A stretch of DNA of 64,000 bases from Rhizobium sp. J15 (GCF_002531825.1 NZ_NWSX01000007.1:186001-250000); one strand, 5' to 3'; positions 28,682 to 37,774 are shown, counted from the first letter of the stretch. Notes: a model not told the origin generated them from the letters alone. Numbers and translations: made by a program.

Positions 28682-29470
28682 ATGCAGAACCGCCGCCAAT
28701 GGATGAAACTGGCAACCGCCGTGATCGCGGCGCTCTGGTCGACCGCCGCATTATCAGTACCGGCCGCAGCCGCCGAAAAACTGACCGTCTTTGCCGCGGC
28801 AAGCCTCAAGAATGCTCTCGACGCCGCCAACGCCGCCTGGGCGAGGGAAAGCGGAAAGGAGGCCGTCGCCTCCTATGCGGCAAGCGGAGCGCTGGCCAAA
28901 CAGATCGAAAACGCCGCACCCGCCGATATCTTCATCTCGGCCGATCTCGACTGGATGGATTACCTCGCCAAGAAAAACCTGATCAAGGCCGACACCCGCA
29001 CGAACCTGCTGGGAAACAGGATCGTGCTCGTTGCCGAAAAGGACAAGGCAAAACCCGTCGAGATCAAGCAGGGCTTCGATCTTGCCGGTTTGCTGGGCGA
29101 TGGCAAGCTCGCCATGGGTGAGCCGAAATCGGTGCCCGCCGGCAAATACGCCATGGCCGCGCTCGAAAAACTCGGCGTCTGGACATCGGTCGAAACCAAG
29201 GTCGCCGGCGCCGAAAGCGTGCGCGCCGCCCTCGCCCTCGTCTCCCGCGGCGAAGCGCCCTGTGGCATCGTCTACCAGACGGATGCGGCAGCCGATAAGG
29301 GCGTCGCCATCGTCGGCACCTTCCCGGCCGAGTCCCATCCGCCGATCATCTACCCGGTCGCAATTCTTGCCGAAAGCAAGAACCCGGATGCGGCAGCCTA
29401 TCTCGATTTCCTGAAATCGGACAAGGCGGCCACCTTCTTCACGTCGCAGGGATTTATCGTTCTCGAGTGA
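28682..29470 (+). CDS. modA: Molybdate-binding periplasmic protein ModA
   Basis: Periplasmic receptor for molybdate/tungstate that feeds ModBC; molybdenum serves nitrogenase and nitrate reductase. The 262-residue product has a Sec signal of about 30 residues ending AAAA, then EKLTVFAAASLKNALD, the typical ModA opening with ligand Ser. APADIFISADLDWMDYL and GEAPCGIVYQTDA are further family boxes. The ATG at 28682 follows GGGGAGTGACAGC. Two Mo-box-like dyads lie upstream. The gene is separated from modB by 212 bases carrying a dispersed repeat. Confidence 0.95.
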   Translation: MQNRRQWMKLATAVIAALWSTAALSVPAAAAEKLTVFAAASLKNALDAANAAWARESGKEAVASYAASGALAKQIENAAPADIFISADLDWMDYLAKKNLIKADTRTNLLGNRIVLVAEKDKAKPVEIKQGFDLAGLLGDGKLAMGEPKSVPAGKYAMAALEKLGVWTSVETKVAGAESVRAALALVSRGEAPCGIVYQTDAAADKGVAIVGTFPAESHPPIIYPVAILAESKNPDAAAYLDFLKSDKAATFFTSQGFIVLE

Positions 29471-29545
29471 CTGAGGGGCGAAATGATTGCGGAATCAACA
29501 ACCACCGCTTAGCGTGAAGGCTGACAGAACCGGCTATTGCTCCTT

Positions 29546-29624
29546 CGTCATGCTCGGGCTTGTCCCGAGCATCTGCATCCGCTTGATAGGGCAGCAGATC
29601 CTCGGCACAAGGCCGAGGATGACG
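29546..29624. repeat. Palindromic repeat element inside the mod operon
   Basis: Starts CGTCATGCTCGGG and ends CCGAGGATGACG. It contains two small hairpins, GCTCGGG/CCCGAGC and CCTCGG/CCGAGG, and the outer GTCAT/ATGAC ends are also inverted. This GTCAT...ATGAC form is common between genes in Rhizobium genomes as I remember them. It sits between modA and modB and could process or stabilise the modA part of the transcript. Confidence 0.6.
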
Positions 29625-29682
29625 CGGAGTAAAAGGTGAACTGAGCCTCAGTGAGCCTTCGATTTCGTGGAGACAACAGCAT

Positions 29683-30384
29683 TTGGATATACTGGGCCTG
29701 AGCAATGAAGAATGGACGGCGATCCTGCTCAGCCTGCGCGTCTCGCTGGTCGCCATGCTGGCGAGCCTTCCCTTCGGCATTCTGGTCGCGCTGCTGCTTG
29801 CCCGCGGCCGCTTCTGGGGCAAGTCGGTGTTGAACGGCTTGGTTCACCTGCCGCTGATCCTGCCCCCCGTCGTCACCGGTTTCCTTCTCCTGATCCTCTT
29901 CGGCCGCCGCGGCCCGATCGGCAGCCTGCTCGATCAGCATTTCGGCATCGTCTTCTCCTTCCGCTGGACGGGTGCAGCACTCGCCTGCGCCGTCATGGCC
30001 TTTCCGCTGATGGTGCGCAGCATCCGCCTGTCAATCGAAGTGGTCGACCGCAAGCTGGAAGAGGCAGCCGGCACGCTCGGCGCCGGTCCCGCCTGGGTTT
30101 TCCTGACGATCACCCTGCCGCTGATACTCCCGGGCATCATCGCCGGCATGGTGCTTTCATTCGCCAAGGCGATGGGCGAGTTCGGCGCCACGATCACCTT
30201 CGTCTCCAACATTCCGGGCGAAACCCAGACGCTGCCGGCTGCGATCTACACCTTCACCCAGGTACCGGGTGGCGATGCCGGCGCGCTGCGGCTGACGCTG
30301 GTCGCCATCGTCATTTCCATGGCCGCCCTGCTCGCATCCGAATTCCTCGCCCGCCTCGCCGGCCGGAGGATCGATCCGGAATGA
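29683..30384 (+). CDS. modB: Molybdate ABC transporter permease ModB, TTG start
   Basis: Inner-membrane permease of 233 residues with five or six helices. The EAA loop is [18 protein letters not shown], and [11 protein letters not shown] and [10 protein letters not shown] match ModB. Initiation appears to be at TTG 29683, ten bases after GGAG; there is no ATG upstream in frame. Its stop overlaps the modC ATG (ATGA). Confidence 0.93.
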   Translation: MDILGLSNEEWTAILLSLRVSLVAMLASLPFGILVALLLARGRFWGKSVLNGLVHLPLILPPVVTGFLLLILFGRRGPIGSLLDQHFGIVFSFRWTGAALACAVMAFPLMVRSIRLSIEVVDRKLEEAAGTLGAGPAWVFLTITLPLILPGIIAGMVLSFAKAMGEFGATITFVSNIPGETQTLPAAIYTFTQVPGGDAGALRLTLVAIVISMAALLASEFLARLAGRRIDPE

Positions 30385-31448
30385 CGCTGATCGTAGAGGC
30401 AAAACAGAGGCTCGGCGCCTTTTCGCTCGACGCTGCCTTCACCTCCGAGCGCGGCGTCACCGCGCTGTTCGGCCGTTCCGGCTCCGGCAAGACGTCGCTG
30501 ATCCGCATCATCGCCGGGCTTGCCCGCCCCGATGAAGGCCGCGTCATGCTCGACGGCGAGGCGCTGACGGAGACCGCCGGCGGCATCTTCGTCCCGAAAC
30601 ACCGCCGCCGTTTCGGCTACGTCTTCCAGGAGGCGCGGCTGTTTCCGCATTTGAGCGTCCGCGCCAATCTTTCCTATGGTCGCTGGTTCGCGCCGCAGGC
30701 GGCAGGCCGCGAGAGCTTCGACCGCATCGTCGACCTGCTCGGCATCGAGGCGCTGCTCGAGCGCAGCCCCGCAAAGCTTTCCGGCGGCGAGAAACAGCGC
30801 GTTGCGATCGGCCGCGCCCTTCTCTCTTCCCCCCGCCTGCTGTTGATGGACGAGCCGCTCGCCGCCCTCGACGAGGCGCGCAAGGCCGAGATCCTACCCT
30901 ATCTGGAGCGGTTGCGCGATGAGACGGAAATCCCGATCGTCTATGTCAGCCATGCGATCGCCGAGGTGGCGCGCCTGGCAAACCAGGTCGTCCTCATGCG
31001 CGACGGCAGGGTGGAAGCGACAGGTCCGGCCCTCGACATATTGAGCCGTCCCTCCGCGGCTTCCGACAGGAAGGAAGCGGGCGCTCTGCTGCAGGGCACC
31101 GTCGAAAGCTTCGATGCCGGTCACCACCTGTCGATCGTCGCCCTGAAATCCTGCCGGCTGCATATTCCCGGCGCCGCCCTTGCGCCCGGCAAGCCGGTCC
31201 GCATCCGCATTCCCGCACGCGATGTCATGCTGGCGACGGCAAGGCCCGAGGGGCTGAGTGCGCTGAACATTCTCGAAGGTAGGATCGAGGACATGTCGCC
31301 GCAGCACGACGGAACGGTCGAAATCCGGATCGATTGCGGCGGCGATGCCATTCTCTCGCGCATCACCGCCTTGTCCCGGGAGCGTCTCGATCTCCGGCCC
31401 GGCAAGACCGTCTTCGCCATCGTCAAGACGGTCGCCCTTGAAGCCTGA
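30381..31448 (+). CDS. modC: Molybdate ABC transporter ATP-binding protein ModC
   Basis: ATPase of the molybdate importer, 355 residues. Walker A is [16 protein letters not shown], the signature [15 protein letters not shown], Walker [19 protein letters not shown]-terminal Mop/TOBE domain (about residues 285-355, [13 protein letters not shown]...) can bind molybdate as in E. coli ModC. The ATG at 30381 overlaps modB. Its stop abuts the convergent modE stop with no base between. Confidence 0.95.
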   Translation: MTLIVEAKQRLGAFSLDAAFTSERGVTALFGRSGSGKTSLIRIIAGLARPDEGRVMLDGEALTETAGGIFVPKHRRRFGYVFQEARLFPHLSVRANLSYGRWFAPQAAGRESFDRIVDLLGIEALLERSPAKLSGGEKQRVAIGRALLSSPRLLLMDEPLAALDEARKAEILPYLERLRDETEIPIVYVSHAIAEVARLANQVVLMRDGRVEATGPALDILSRPSAASDRKEAGALLQGTVESFDAGHHLSIVALKSCRLHIPGAALAPGKPVRIRIPARDVMLATARPEGLSALNILEGRIEDMSPQHDGTVEIRIDCGGDAILSRITALSRERLDLRPGKTVFAIVKTVALEA

Positions 31449-31820
31449 TCAGCTGCCCTGCTGCCGGCTGCGCTTGCCTTCGAGCCAGGCGAGGTCCTCG
31501 GCGAGGCTCTCCCGCATCGTCTTTTCCATCCGGCGGAAGCGGTCGAGCAGTTCCTCGCCGAACGGCGTCAGCGCCGCGCCACCGCCCTTCTGCCCGCCGC
31601 GCTGCGATTCCACCACCTGTTCTGAGAACATCCGGTTCATCTCGCTGACGAGCAGCCATGCCCGCCGGTAGGACATGTCCATCGCCCGTCCCGCCGCCGA
31701 AATCGAGCCAGTCTCGCGAATATGCTCCAAGAGTTCCATCTTGCCGTGACCGAGACGATCCTCATCCGGAAAGCTGATTCGCAGGACGGGAACGATTAAT
31801 TTTGCAGCCGTGTCGGTCAT
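31449..31820 (-). CDS. modE: ModE-type winged helix regulator without molybdate-binding domain
   Basis: DNA-binding regulator of 123 residues matching only the N-terminal half of E. coli ModE (262 aa). The winged helix part is MELLEHIRETGSISAAGRAM-DMSYRRAWLLVSEMN, followed by GGGAALTPFGEELLDRFRRME. The C-terminal di-Mop domain that binds molybdate is missing, so sensing must use another protein or this helix alone. I chose the ATG at 31820 (MTDTAAKLIV); an upstream ATG at 31865 would add 15 residues. It is convergent with modABC, and its probable targets are the dyads before modA. Confidence 0.85.
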   Translation of the reverse strand: MTDTAAKLIVPVLRISFPDEDRLGHGKMELLEHIRETGSISAAGRAMDMSYRRAWLLVSEMNRMFSEQVVESQRGGQKGGGAALTPFGEELLDRFRRMEKTMRESLAEDLAWLEGKRSRQQGS

Positions 31821-31963
31821 CGAAGCCAGAAATCGTGAAATTTGCCGCACTTTACGCTGCGGCATGGAAACTGTACACCGCCCGCAAGAAGCAGCTCCAG
31901 CGGCAATATTCTTTAATTCTAACGTAAGATCGGCTTTTCCGCCGCTCGGTACGTTAGCGCGTC

Positions 31964-31993
31964 TTGAAACATTAATGGTTTGATGCCTATCTT
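31964..31993 (+). promoter_or_regulatory. Probable sigma-70 promoter of rsfS
   Basis: TTGAAA (31964-31969), an 18-base spacer and TATCTT (31988-31993). A start near 32001 would lie downstream of the first in-frame ATGs of the reading frame, which argues for an internal start of rsfS. Confidence 0.45.
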
Positions 31994-32030
31994 AACCATG
32001 ATCCGGTCGTTTTCGGATCTCGTGTTGTGC

Positions 32031-32474
32031 ATGGTTTGTCATTCCAGGAAAGGGAAAGCACTGACAACAGTACACGCCAAGGGAAAAACGCTCGCCGTTG
32101 TCCCGAAGAGTGCGGAACGTGGCGCCGATGCCGCCGCCCGTACCTTAGAAGCCGTCCTCGCCAGCCTCGAGGACTCCAAAGCTGAAGATATCGTCACCAT
32201 CGACATTGCCGGCAAATCGGCGCTTGGAGACTACATGATCGTCGTCTCCGGCCGCTCGAACAGGCATGTCATGGCGATCTCGGATCATCTGCTCACCGAT
32301 CTTAAGGACGAGGGCTTTGGATCAGCCCGCGTCGAAGGTCAGGAGGGCGGCGATTGGATCCTGATCGACACCGGTGACATCATCGTGCATGTGTTCCGTC
32401 CCGAAACCCGCGAGTTCTACAACATCGAAAAGATGTGGGCGGCTCCGGATATGGACGAAGAAACACGGCACTGA
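32031..32474 (+). CDS. rsfS: Ribosome silencing factor RsfS (Iojap/YbeB)
   Basis: Binds L14 on the 50S subunit and blocks subunit joining in stationary phase. The Iojap domain spans about residues 30-140, with DSKAEDIVTIDIAGKSALGDYMIVVSGRSNRHV and VEGQEGGDWILIDTGDIIVHVF. I report the ATG at 32031 (147 aa). The reading frame is open from 31980, but the probable promoter lies inside that part. A CTG at 32061 has the best ribosome site (AGGAAAGGGAAAGCA) and would give MTTVHAKGK. The start is therefore unsettled. rlmH follows after 119 bases. Confidence 0.9.
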   Translation: MVCHSRKGKALTTVHAKGKTLAVVPKSAERGADAAARTLEAVLASLEDSKAEDIVTIDIAGKSALGDYMIVVSGRSNRHVMAISDHLLTDLKDEGFGSARVEGQEGGDWILIDTGDIIVHVFRPETREFYNIEKMWAAPDMDEETRH

Positions 32475-32593
32475 CAGGCGGGCCGGCACTTCGCTCGGCG
32501 CCTGAGACGTGGCATTGACTGGCCGGGAAACACAGCAAGCCGGCCTGTGGCGCATCGTGCGTCTGAAGTGCCGCCATGAACGGGAGCGGGTGA

Positions 32594-33076
32594 ATGCGAA
32601 TTGGTCTTTTTGCTGTGGGACGGCTGAAGTCCGGCCCCGAAAAGGATCTTGTGGCCCGTTACCTGGACCGTTTCGCCAAGGCCGGCTCCGCGGTCGGCCT
32701 TGAATTCACTCGCGTCGCCGAAGTTGCCGAAAGCCGCGCCTCCAATGCGGAAACCCGCAAGCGTGAAGAGGCGGCCATGCTTTTGAAATCGCTTGCCGAG
32801 GGCAGCATCCTCATCCTGCTCGACGAGCGCGGCAAGGCGCTCGACAGCGAAGCCTTCGCCAACCTGTTGGGCGGTTATCGCGACCAGGGCAAGCGCGAGC
32901 TGACGATTGCGATCGGCGGCGCCGATGGCCTCGATCCCGCCCTTTACGACCGCGCCGATGCGACGCTGTGCCTGGGAAAAATGACCTGGCCGCACCAGAT
33001 CGTCCGCACGCTGATCGCCGAACAGCTCTATCGCGCCGTCACCATCCTCTCCGGCCACCCCTATCACCGCGTCTGA
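32594..33076 (+). CDS. rlmH: 23S rRNA (pseudouridine1915-N3)-methyltransferase RlmH
   Basis: SPOUT-class methyltransferase of 160 residues that modifies helix 69 of 23S rRNA. It starts MRIGLFAVGRLKSGPEKDL. The knot motifs AIGGADGLDP and LGKMTWPHQIVRTLIAEQLYRA are at the C-terminal half. It usually sits next to rsfS, as here. The ATG at 32594 follows GGGAGCGGGTGA. Confidence 0.95.
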   Translation: MRIGLFAVGRLKSGPEKDLVARYLDRFAKAGSAVGLEFTRVAEVAESRASNAETRKREEAAMLLKSLAEGSILILLDERGKALDSEAFANLLGGYRDQGKRELTIAIGGADGLDPALYDRADATLCLGKMTWPHQIVRTLIAEQLYRAVTILSGHPYHRV

Positions 33077-33213
33077 AAAGACCCGCGGCGCGTATGCGTC
33101 GGATTGTCACGCAGGCTTGTTTTGCCTGGCTGTTCGTTCTGCGCCAAACTTTCTGGCAAAGCGCGCCAAATCAGCTTAGTCTCCGCGCGATTTGAAAGAG
33201 TGCCCAGACACGC

Positions 33214-34644
33214 ATGACGAGAACAGCAACCAGGCAACACCGCATGATCCTGCCGGCTATTGCGGCCGGTTTTGGTGCGGCGCTGGTCGTTATTCCGGCA
33301 AACCCCTTTACCGTCCAGGCACAGGATGCCACGCCTGAAGCGGTGCAATCTCCAGCCTCGCCGGCAGCCGTGCCGCCGCCGCCCGATCCGGCCGCCGAAC
33401 TCTCCGCCAAACGCGACCAGACCCGTGCCGAGCTCGAAACCCTGTCGAAATCGATCAGCCTTTCCTCCGACAAGGTGAGCGAGCTTCAGCAGAGCATCGC
33501 CAGCCTGGAAAAGAGCACGCAAAGCATCCGCCAGGCGCTGATCGATTCCGCCGCCCGCCGCAAGGGGCTCGAAAAACAGATCCTCGAAAGCGAAAAGAAG
33601 CTTGCCGATCTCGGCGTCAAGGAAGATGGCATCCGCCGCTCCCTGCACGAACGCCGCGGCCTGCTGGCCGAGGTGCTGGCGGCCCTCCAGCGCATGGGCC
33701 GCAACCCGCCGCCCGCTTTGCTCGTCACCCCCGATGATGCGCTTGCATCCGTGCGTAGCGCCATCCTGCTCGGCGCCGTCGTGCCCGGCATCCGCAAGGA
33801 AACCGACAAGCTTGCCGCGGACCTTGCCAGTCTCGCCGCCTTGCAGACCGCAAGCGCTGCCGAAAAGGCCAGCCTGACGGCGACGATGACCGACAATATC
33901 GAGGAAGAACGGCGCATGGACCTGCTGCTTGCCGAAAACGACAAGCTCAGCCGCAGCGATGCCGCCGAACTCGAGGCAGAAAAGAAGCGTTCGGAGGAAT
34001 TGGCCGGCAAGGCTACCAGCCTCGAAAGCCTCGTCGCGTCGATGGAATCCGAGATCGCCTCGGTGCGTGAAGCGGCCGCCGCCGCCCGCCAGGCAGAGGA
34101 GAACCGCAGGCTGCTGACGGACGAGCAGCGCGCCCAGGCGAAGGCTCTGGCCGAGAGCGGTGTGCCCGATAAAAACCGCATTGCGCCCGCATATCCCTTC
34201 GGGGAATTGAAGGCGAAATTGGAACTGCCCGTGGCGGGCGATATCCTGCGCCAGTTCGGCGATGCCGACGGTACGGGACATGAGGCCATGGGCATGACGG
34301 TCGCCACCAACCCGGAGACGGTGGTAACCGCCCCTGCAGATGGCCTGGTGGTTTTCGCCGGCGCTTTCCGCAGTTACGGCCAGATGATCATCCTCGACAC
34401 GGGCGACGGATATCACCTGGTTCTCTCGGGAATGGATACGATCAATACCCGTCAGGGAAAATTCGTTTTCGCCGGCGAGCCGCTCGCCGTGATGGGAGCG
34501 AAAAGAGTGGCGAGCGCAACTGCATTGGCGCTGGAAACGGACCGGCCAACGCTTTACATTGAATTTCGAAAAGACGGTAAACCGGTCGATTCCCGACCGT
34601 GGTGGACCGCCAAGGACACTGGAAAGGCACGCAATGATTCGTAG
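33214..34644 (+). CDS. EnvC-like murein hydrolase activator, coiled coil plus degenerate LytM domain
   Basis: Periplasmic cell-division factor of 476 residues. After an N-terminal membrane/signal segment (AIAAGFGAALVVIPANPFTVQA) comes a Pro-rich stretch and a long coiled coil (about residues 70-310, rich in E, K and L). A C-terminal M23/LytM domain spans about 330-460. In that domain the canonical HxxxD becomes HEAMG and the HxH region reads YHLVLSG, so the zinc ligands are missing, as in EnvC, which activates amidases. It overlaps ctpA by 11 bases, and both concern the cell wall. Weak ribosome site before the ATG. Confidence 0.85.
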   Translation: MTRTATRQHRMILPAIAAGFGAALVVIPANPFTVQAQDATPEAVQSPASPAAVPPPPDPAAELSAKRDQTRAELETLSKSISLSSDKVSELQQSIASLEKSTQSIRQALIDSAARRKGLEKQILESEKKLADLGVKEDGIRRSLHERRGLLAEVLAALQRMGRNPPPALLVTPDDALASVRSAILLGAVVPGIRKETDKLAADLASLAALQTASAAEKASLTATMTDNIEEERRMDLLLAENDKLSRSDAAELEAEKKRSEELAGKATSLESLVASMESEIASVREAAAAARQAEENRRLLTDEQRAQAKALAESGVPDKNRIAPAYPFGELKAKLELPVAGDILRQFGDADGTGHEAMGMTVATNPETVVTAPADGLVVFAGAFRSYGQMIILDTGDGYHLVLSGMDTINTRQGKFVFAGEPLAVMGAKRVASATALALETDRPTLYIEFRKDGKPVDSRPWWTAKDTGKARNDS

Positions 34645-35956
34645 GGCTTCTCTTGTTCTGGTCGGCGCATTGATGGGTGCGACCGCCATGAGCGTCATTT
34701 ACTCGGCGGGTGTGCCGGCAGAAGCGGCCGGATCCTCCACCTACAAGGAACTCTCGATTTTCGGCGATGTCTTCGAGCGTGTGCGTGCCCAATACGTGAC
34801 GCCGCCGGCCGAGGACAAGCTGATCGAGAATGCCATCAACGGCATGCTCTCCTCGCTCGACCCGCATTCGAGCTATATGAATGCGAAGGACGCCGAGGAC
34901 ATGCGCACCCAGACCAAGGGTGAGTTCGGCGGCCTCGGTATCGAAGTCACGATGGAAGACGAGCTCGTCAAGGTCATCACCCCGATCGATGACACGCCCG
35001 CCGCCAAGGCCGGTGTTCTCGCCGGCGACTATATCTCCGAGATCGACGGCCAGTCCGTGCGTGGCCTGAAGCTGGAAGACGCCGTCGAGAAGATGCGCGG
35101 CGCCGTCAACACGCCGATCAAGCTGACGCTGATCCGCAAGGGCGCTGACAAGCCGATCGAGCTGACGATCGTCCGTGACGTCGTCGCCGTCCAGGCGGTC
35201 AAGTCGCGCGTCGAGGACGATGTCGGTTATCTCCGCATCATCTCCTTCACCGAAAAGACCTATCCGGACATGGAGAAGGCGATCAAGAAGATCAAGGACG
35301 CCGTTCCGGCCGACAAGCTGAAGGGTTACGTCCTCGATCTGCGCCTCAATCCGGGCGGCCTGCTCGACCAGGCGATCAACGTCTCCGATGCCCTGCTGCA
35401 GCGCGGCGAGGTCGTTTCGACCCGCGGCCGCAATCCTGACGAAACCCGCCGCTTCAACGCCGGCCCAGGCGACCTGACGGATGGCAAGCCGGTCATCGTG
35501 CTGATCAACGGCGGCTCGGCTTCCGCATCGGAAATCGTCGCCGGCGCCCTTCAGGATCTGCGCCGCGCCACCATTCTCGGCACGCGCTCCTTCGGCAAGG
35601 GTTCCGTCCAGACGATCATCCCGCTCGGCGAAAACGGCGCGCTGCGCCTGACCACGGCGCTCTATTACACGCCGTCGGGCCGCTCGATCCAGGGCACCGG
35701 CATCACCCCCGACATCAAGGTCGAAGAGCCGCTGCCGCAGGAGCTGCAGGGCAAGATGGTGACCGAAGGCGAATCCAGCCTGCGCGGCCACATCAAGGGC
35801 CAGAGCGAGACCGACGAAGGTTCTGGCTCCGTCGCCTATGTGCCGCCGGATCCGAAGGATGACGTTCAGCTGAACTACGCGCTCGATCTCCTGCGCGGCA
35901 AGAAGACCGATCCGGCCTTCCCGCCGAATCCTGACAAGGCCGTCGTCGCCAAGTAA
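34634..35956 (+). CDS. ctpA: Carboxyl-terminal processing protease CtpA (S41 family)
   Basis: Periplasmic serine protease of 440 residues that trims C-termini of envelope proteins and controls peptidoglycan hydrolases. An N-terminal signal anchor (MIRRASLVLVGALMGATAMS) precedes a PDZ domain (about 95-165, EFGGLGIEVTMED). The catalytic Ser lies in NGGSASASEIVAGAL and the Lys in FGKGSVQT. The ATG at 34634 lies inside the end of the EnvC-like gene (11-base overlap). A strong terminator-like hairpin follows. Confidence 0.95.
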   Translation: MIRRASLVLVGALMGATAMSVIYSAGVPAEAAGSSTYKELSIFGDVFERVRAQYVTPPAEDKLIENAINGMLSSLDPHSSYMNAKDAEDMRTQTKGEFGGLGIEVTMEDELVKVITPIDDTPAAKAGVLAGDYISEIDGQSVRGLKLEDAVEKMRGAVNTPIKLTLIRKGADKPIELTIVRDVVAVQAVKSRVEDDVGYLRIISFTEKTYPDMEKAIKKIKDAVPADKLKGYVLDLRLNPGGLLDQAINVSDALLQRGEVVSTRGRNPDETRRFNAGPGDLTDGKPVIVLINGGSASASEIVAGALQDLRRATILGTRSFGKGSVQTIIPLGENGALRLTTALYYTPSGRSIQGTGITPDIKVEEPLPQELQGKMVTEGESSLRGHIKGQSETDEGSGSVAYVPPDPKDDVQLNYALDLLRGKKTDPAFPPNPDKAVVAK

Positions 35957-35964
35957 TCGATCAT

Positions 35965-35995
35965 CTCAAGGCCGGGCACCTCGCCCGGCCTTGAG
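35965..35995 (+). terminator. Rho-independent terminator after ctpA
   Basis: A 13-base-pair stem CTCAAGGCCGGGC/GCCCGGCCTTGAG, loop ACCTC, followed by CCTTTCTGC. It lies between ctpA and the deacetylase gene and may be a partial terminator. Confidence 0.65.
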
Positions 35996-36034
35996 CCTTT
36001 CTGCTGTTTCCCGGTTTTGGAGCGGGCGAGAAAA

Positions 36035-37228
36035 TTGGGAACGGATCTGCATGCGCCTTTAGGCCGCAACCGCAAAGCCGGCAGCCGGCGCCCGGGCGTT
36101 CTGCGCCTCGGCCGCATCGCCGCCAGCCTTTGCCTTTTCGCCATCGGCGGCTTCTCCCTCTATACGGCGTTTCGCGGCGATGGGCTCGAACGCAAAAAAA
36201 CCGCCGCAACCGAGCAGGCGGCGCCCCCCTCCGGCGCATCTCAACAGGCGGCGGCGCCGGCTGGCCAGCCAGCGAACGGCATGCCCCGCGCCGAGCCCCG
36301 TTCGGGCGCCAATGTCGAGCAGATGGTCACCGGCGATGGCTCGGTCGTCACCAAATACAGCCCCCGCCCCCGTGACGGCAGCGGGCCTGTCCTGGTCGAT
36401 GCGATGCAGATCGGCCAGGATCCGCGCATGGCGGCCCAGCCCAACGAAACGCTGCTGGAAGAATCTCCCTATGGCAGGCTGCCGATCGTCGGCCCCGATG
36501 GCCGGCGGCCGATGGATCAATATGCGCGGCCCTCGTCCGGCGCGCGCGGCGTCCGGGTCGCCATCGTCGTCAGCGGCCTCGGGCTGAGCCAGACGGGAAC
36601 GCAGCGCGCCATCGCCGAACTGCCCGAGGAGATCACGCTTGCCTTCGCAACAAGCGGCAACAGCCTGCAGCGCTGGATGCAGGAGGCCCGCCGCGGCGGC
36701 CACGAAATTCTTCTGCAGGTGCCGCTCGAACCTTTTGATTACCCGGCGAATGATCCCGGTCCGGAAACGCTGCTGACGTCGAAGCCGGTGGCCCGCAACA
36801 TCGAAAACCTGCACAAGGCGATGGGCGAGATCACCAACTATACCGGCCTCATGAACTATCTCGGCGGCCGTTTCCTGTCCGATCCCACCGCCATGGAACC
36901 TGTCATGCGCGATATCGGCAAACGCGGGCTGCTGTTCCTCGACGATGGCAGCTCCGCCCAGTCGAAGACGGCTGATGTCGCCAAGGGAACGGAGCTGCCC
37001 TATGCTTTCGCCGACCTGCAGCTCGACGGCCAGCTCGATATCAATGCCATCCTGCAGAAACTTGACGAACTCGAGCGCGTCGCCCGCAAGAACGGCCAGG
37101 CCATCGGCGTCGCCTCGGCTTTCGATGAAAGCGTCGACGCCATCGCCAGATGGAGCCAGGAGGCGGCGATGCGCGGCATCGAAATCGTCGGCATCGCCGC
37201 CCTCGCCAATGATCCCAGGAATCCGTGA
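36035..37228 (+). CDS. Divergent polysaccharide deacetylase family protein, TTG start
   Basis: Membrane-anchored protein of 397 residues. It starts TTG at 36035 (MGTDLHAPLGRNRK), with a GGAGCGGGCGAG stretch before it. A single helix (IAASLCLFAIGGFSLYTAF) is followed by a low-complexity Pro/Ala/Gln linker and a C-terminal NodB-like domain (RVAIVVSGLGLSQTGTQRAI onwards). This divergent deacetylase family usually sits next to ctpA and rppH as here. The catalytic residues are not canonical. An upstream TTG at 36017 is also possible. Confidence 0.85.
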   Translation: MGTDLHAPLGRNRKAGSRRPGVLRLGRIAASLCLFAIGGFSLYTAFRGDGLERKKTAATEQAAPPSGASQQAAAPAGQPANGMPRAEPRSGANVEQMVTGDGSVVTKYSPRPRDGSGPVLVDAMQIGQDPRMAAQPNETLLEESPYGRLPIVGPDGRRPMDQYARPSSGARGVRVAIVVSGLGLSQTGTQRAIAELPEEITLAFATSGNSLQRWMQEARRGGHEILLQVPLEPFDYPANDPGPETLLTSKPVARNIENLHKAMGEITNYTGLMNYLGGRFLSDPTAMEPVMRDIGKRGLLFLDDGSSAQSKTADVAKGTELPYAFADLQLDGQLDINAILQKLDELERVARKNGQAIGVASAFDESVDAIARWSQEAAMRGIEIVGIAALANDPRNP

Positions 37229-37240
37229 ACGGAGAAAAAA

Positions 37241-37774
37241 ATGAGCCAGGCGACTGTGAAAGCAGAGGATCTGCCTTACCGCCCCTGCGTCGGCGTGATG
37301 ATCCTCAATCGCGACGGCCTGGTCTGGGCCGGGCGGCGGATCGCTGACGGAAACTCCGAATTCGATGGCTCGCCGCAGCTCTGGCAGATGCCCCAGGGCG
37401 GCATCGACAAGGGGGAGGACCCTTTGGACGCCGCTTACCGCGAGCTTTACGAGGAAACCGGCATCAGGACGGTGACGCTGCTTGCCGAGGCACGGAATTG
37501 GATCAATTACGATCTGCCGCCGCAGCTGATCGGTATCGGACTGAGGGGGAAGTTCCGCGGCCAGACGCAGCGCTGGTTCGCCTTCCGCTTCGACGGCGAC
37601 GAAAGCGAGATCGCCATCAATCCGCCGCCCGGCGACCACGAGCCGGAATTCGATGCCTGGGAGTGGAAGCCGATGCAGGAATTGCCGGGACTGATCGTCC
37701 CCTTCAAGCGCGCCGTCTATGACCAGGTGGTCGCCGAATTCCAGCACCTGGCAACGCTTCAATCGGAAGATTGA
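37241..37774 (+). CDS. rppH: RNA pyrophosphohydrolase RppH
   Basis: Nudix hydrolase of 177 residues that removes pyrophosphate from triphosphorylated mRNA and so starts RNA decay. The Nudix box reads [20 protein letters not shown] followed by TGI, with a complete set of E residues. It starts [19 protein letters not shown] and has the [11 protein letters not shown] region. The ATG at 37241 follows GGAGAAAAAA, 12 bases after the deacetylase stop. Confidence 0.96.
   Translation: MSQATVKAEDLPYRPCVGVMILNRDGLVWAGRRIADGNSEFDGSPQLWQMPQGGIDKGEDPLDAAYRELYEETGIRTVTLLAEARNWINYDLPPQLIGIGLRGKFRGQTQRWFAFRFDGDESEIAINPPPGDHEPEFDAWEWKPMQELPGLIVPFKRAVYDQVVAEFQHLATLQSED

Noticed and set aside
29712..30380. Extended frame fused upstream of modC
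   Set aside because: The first 220 codons are a shadow of modB; modC starts at 30381 with an ATGA junction.
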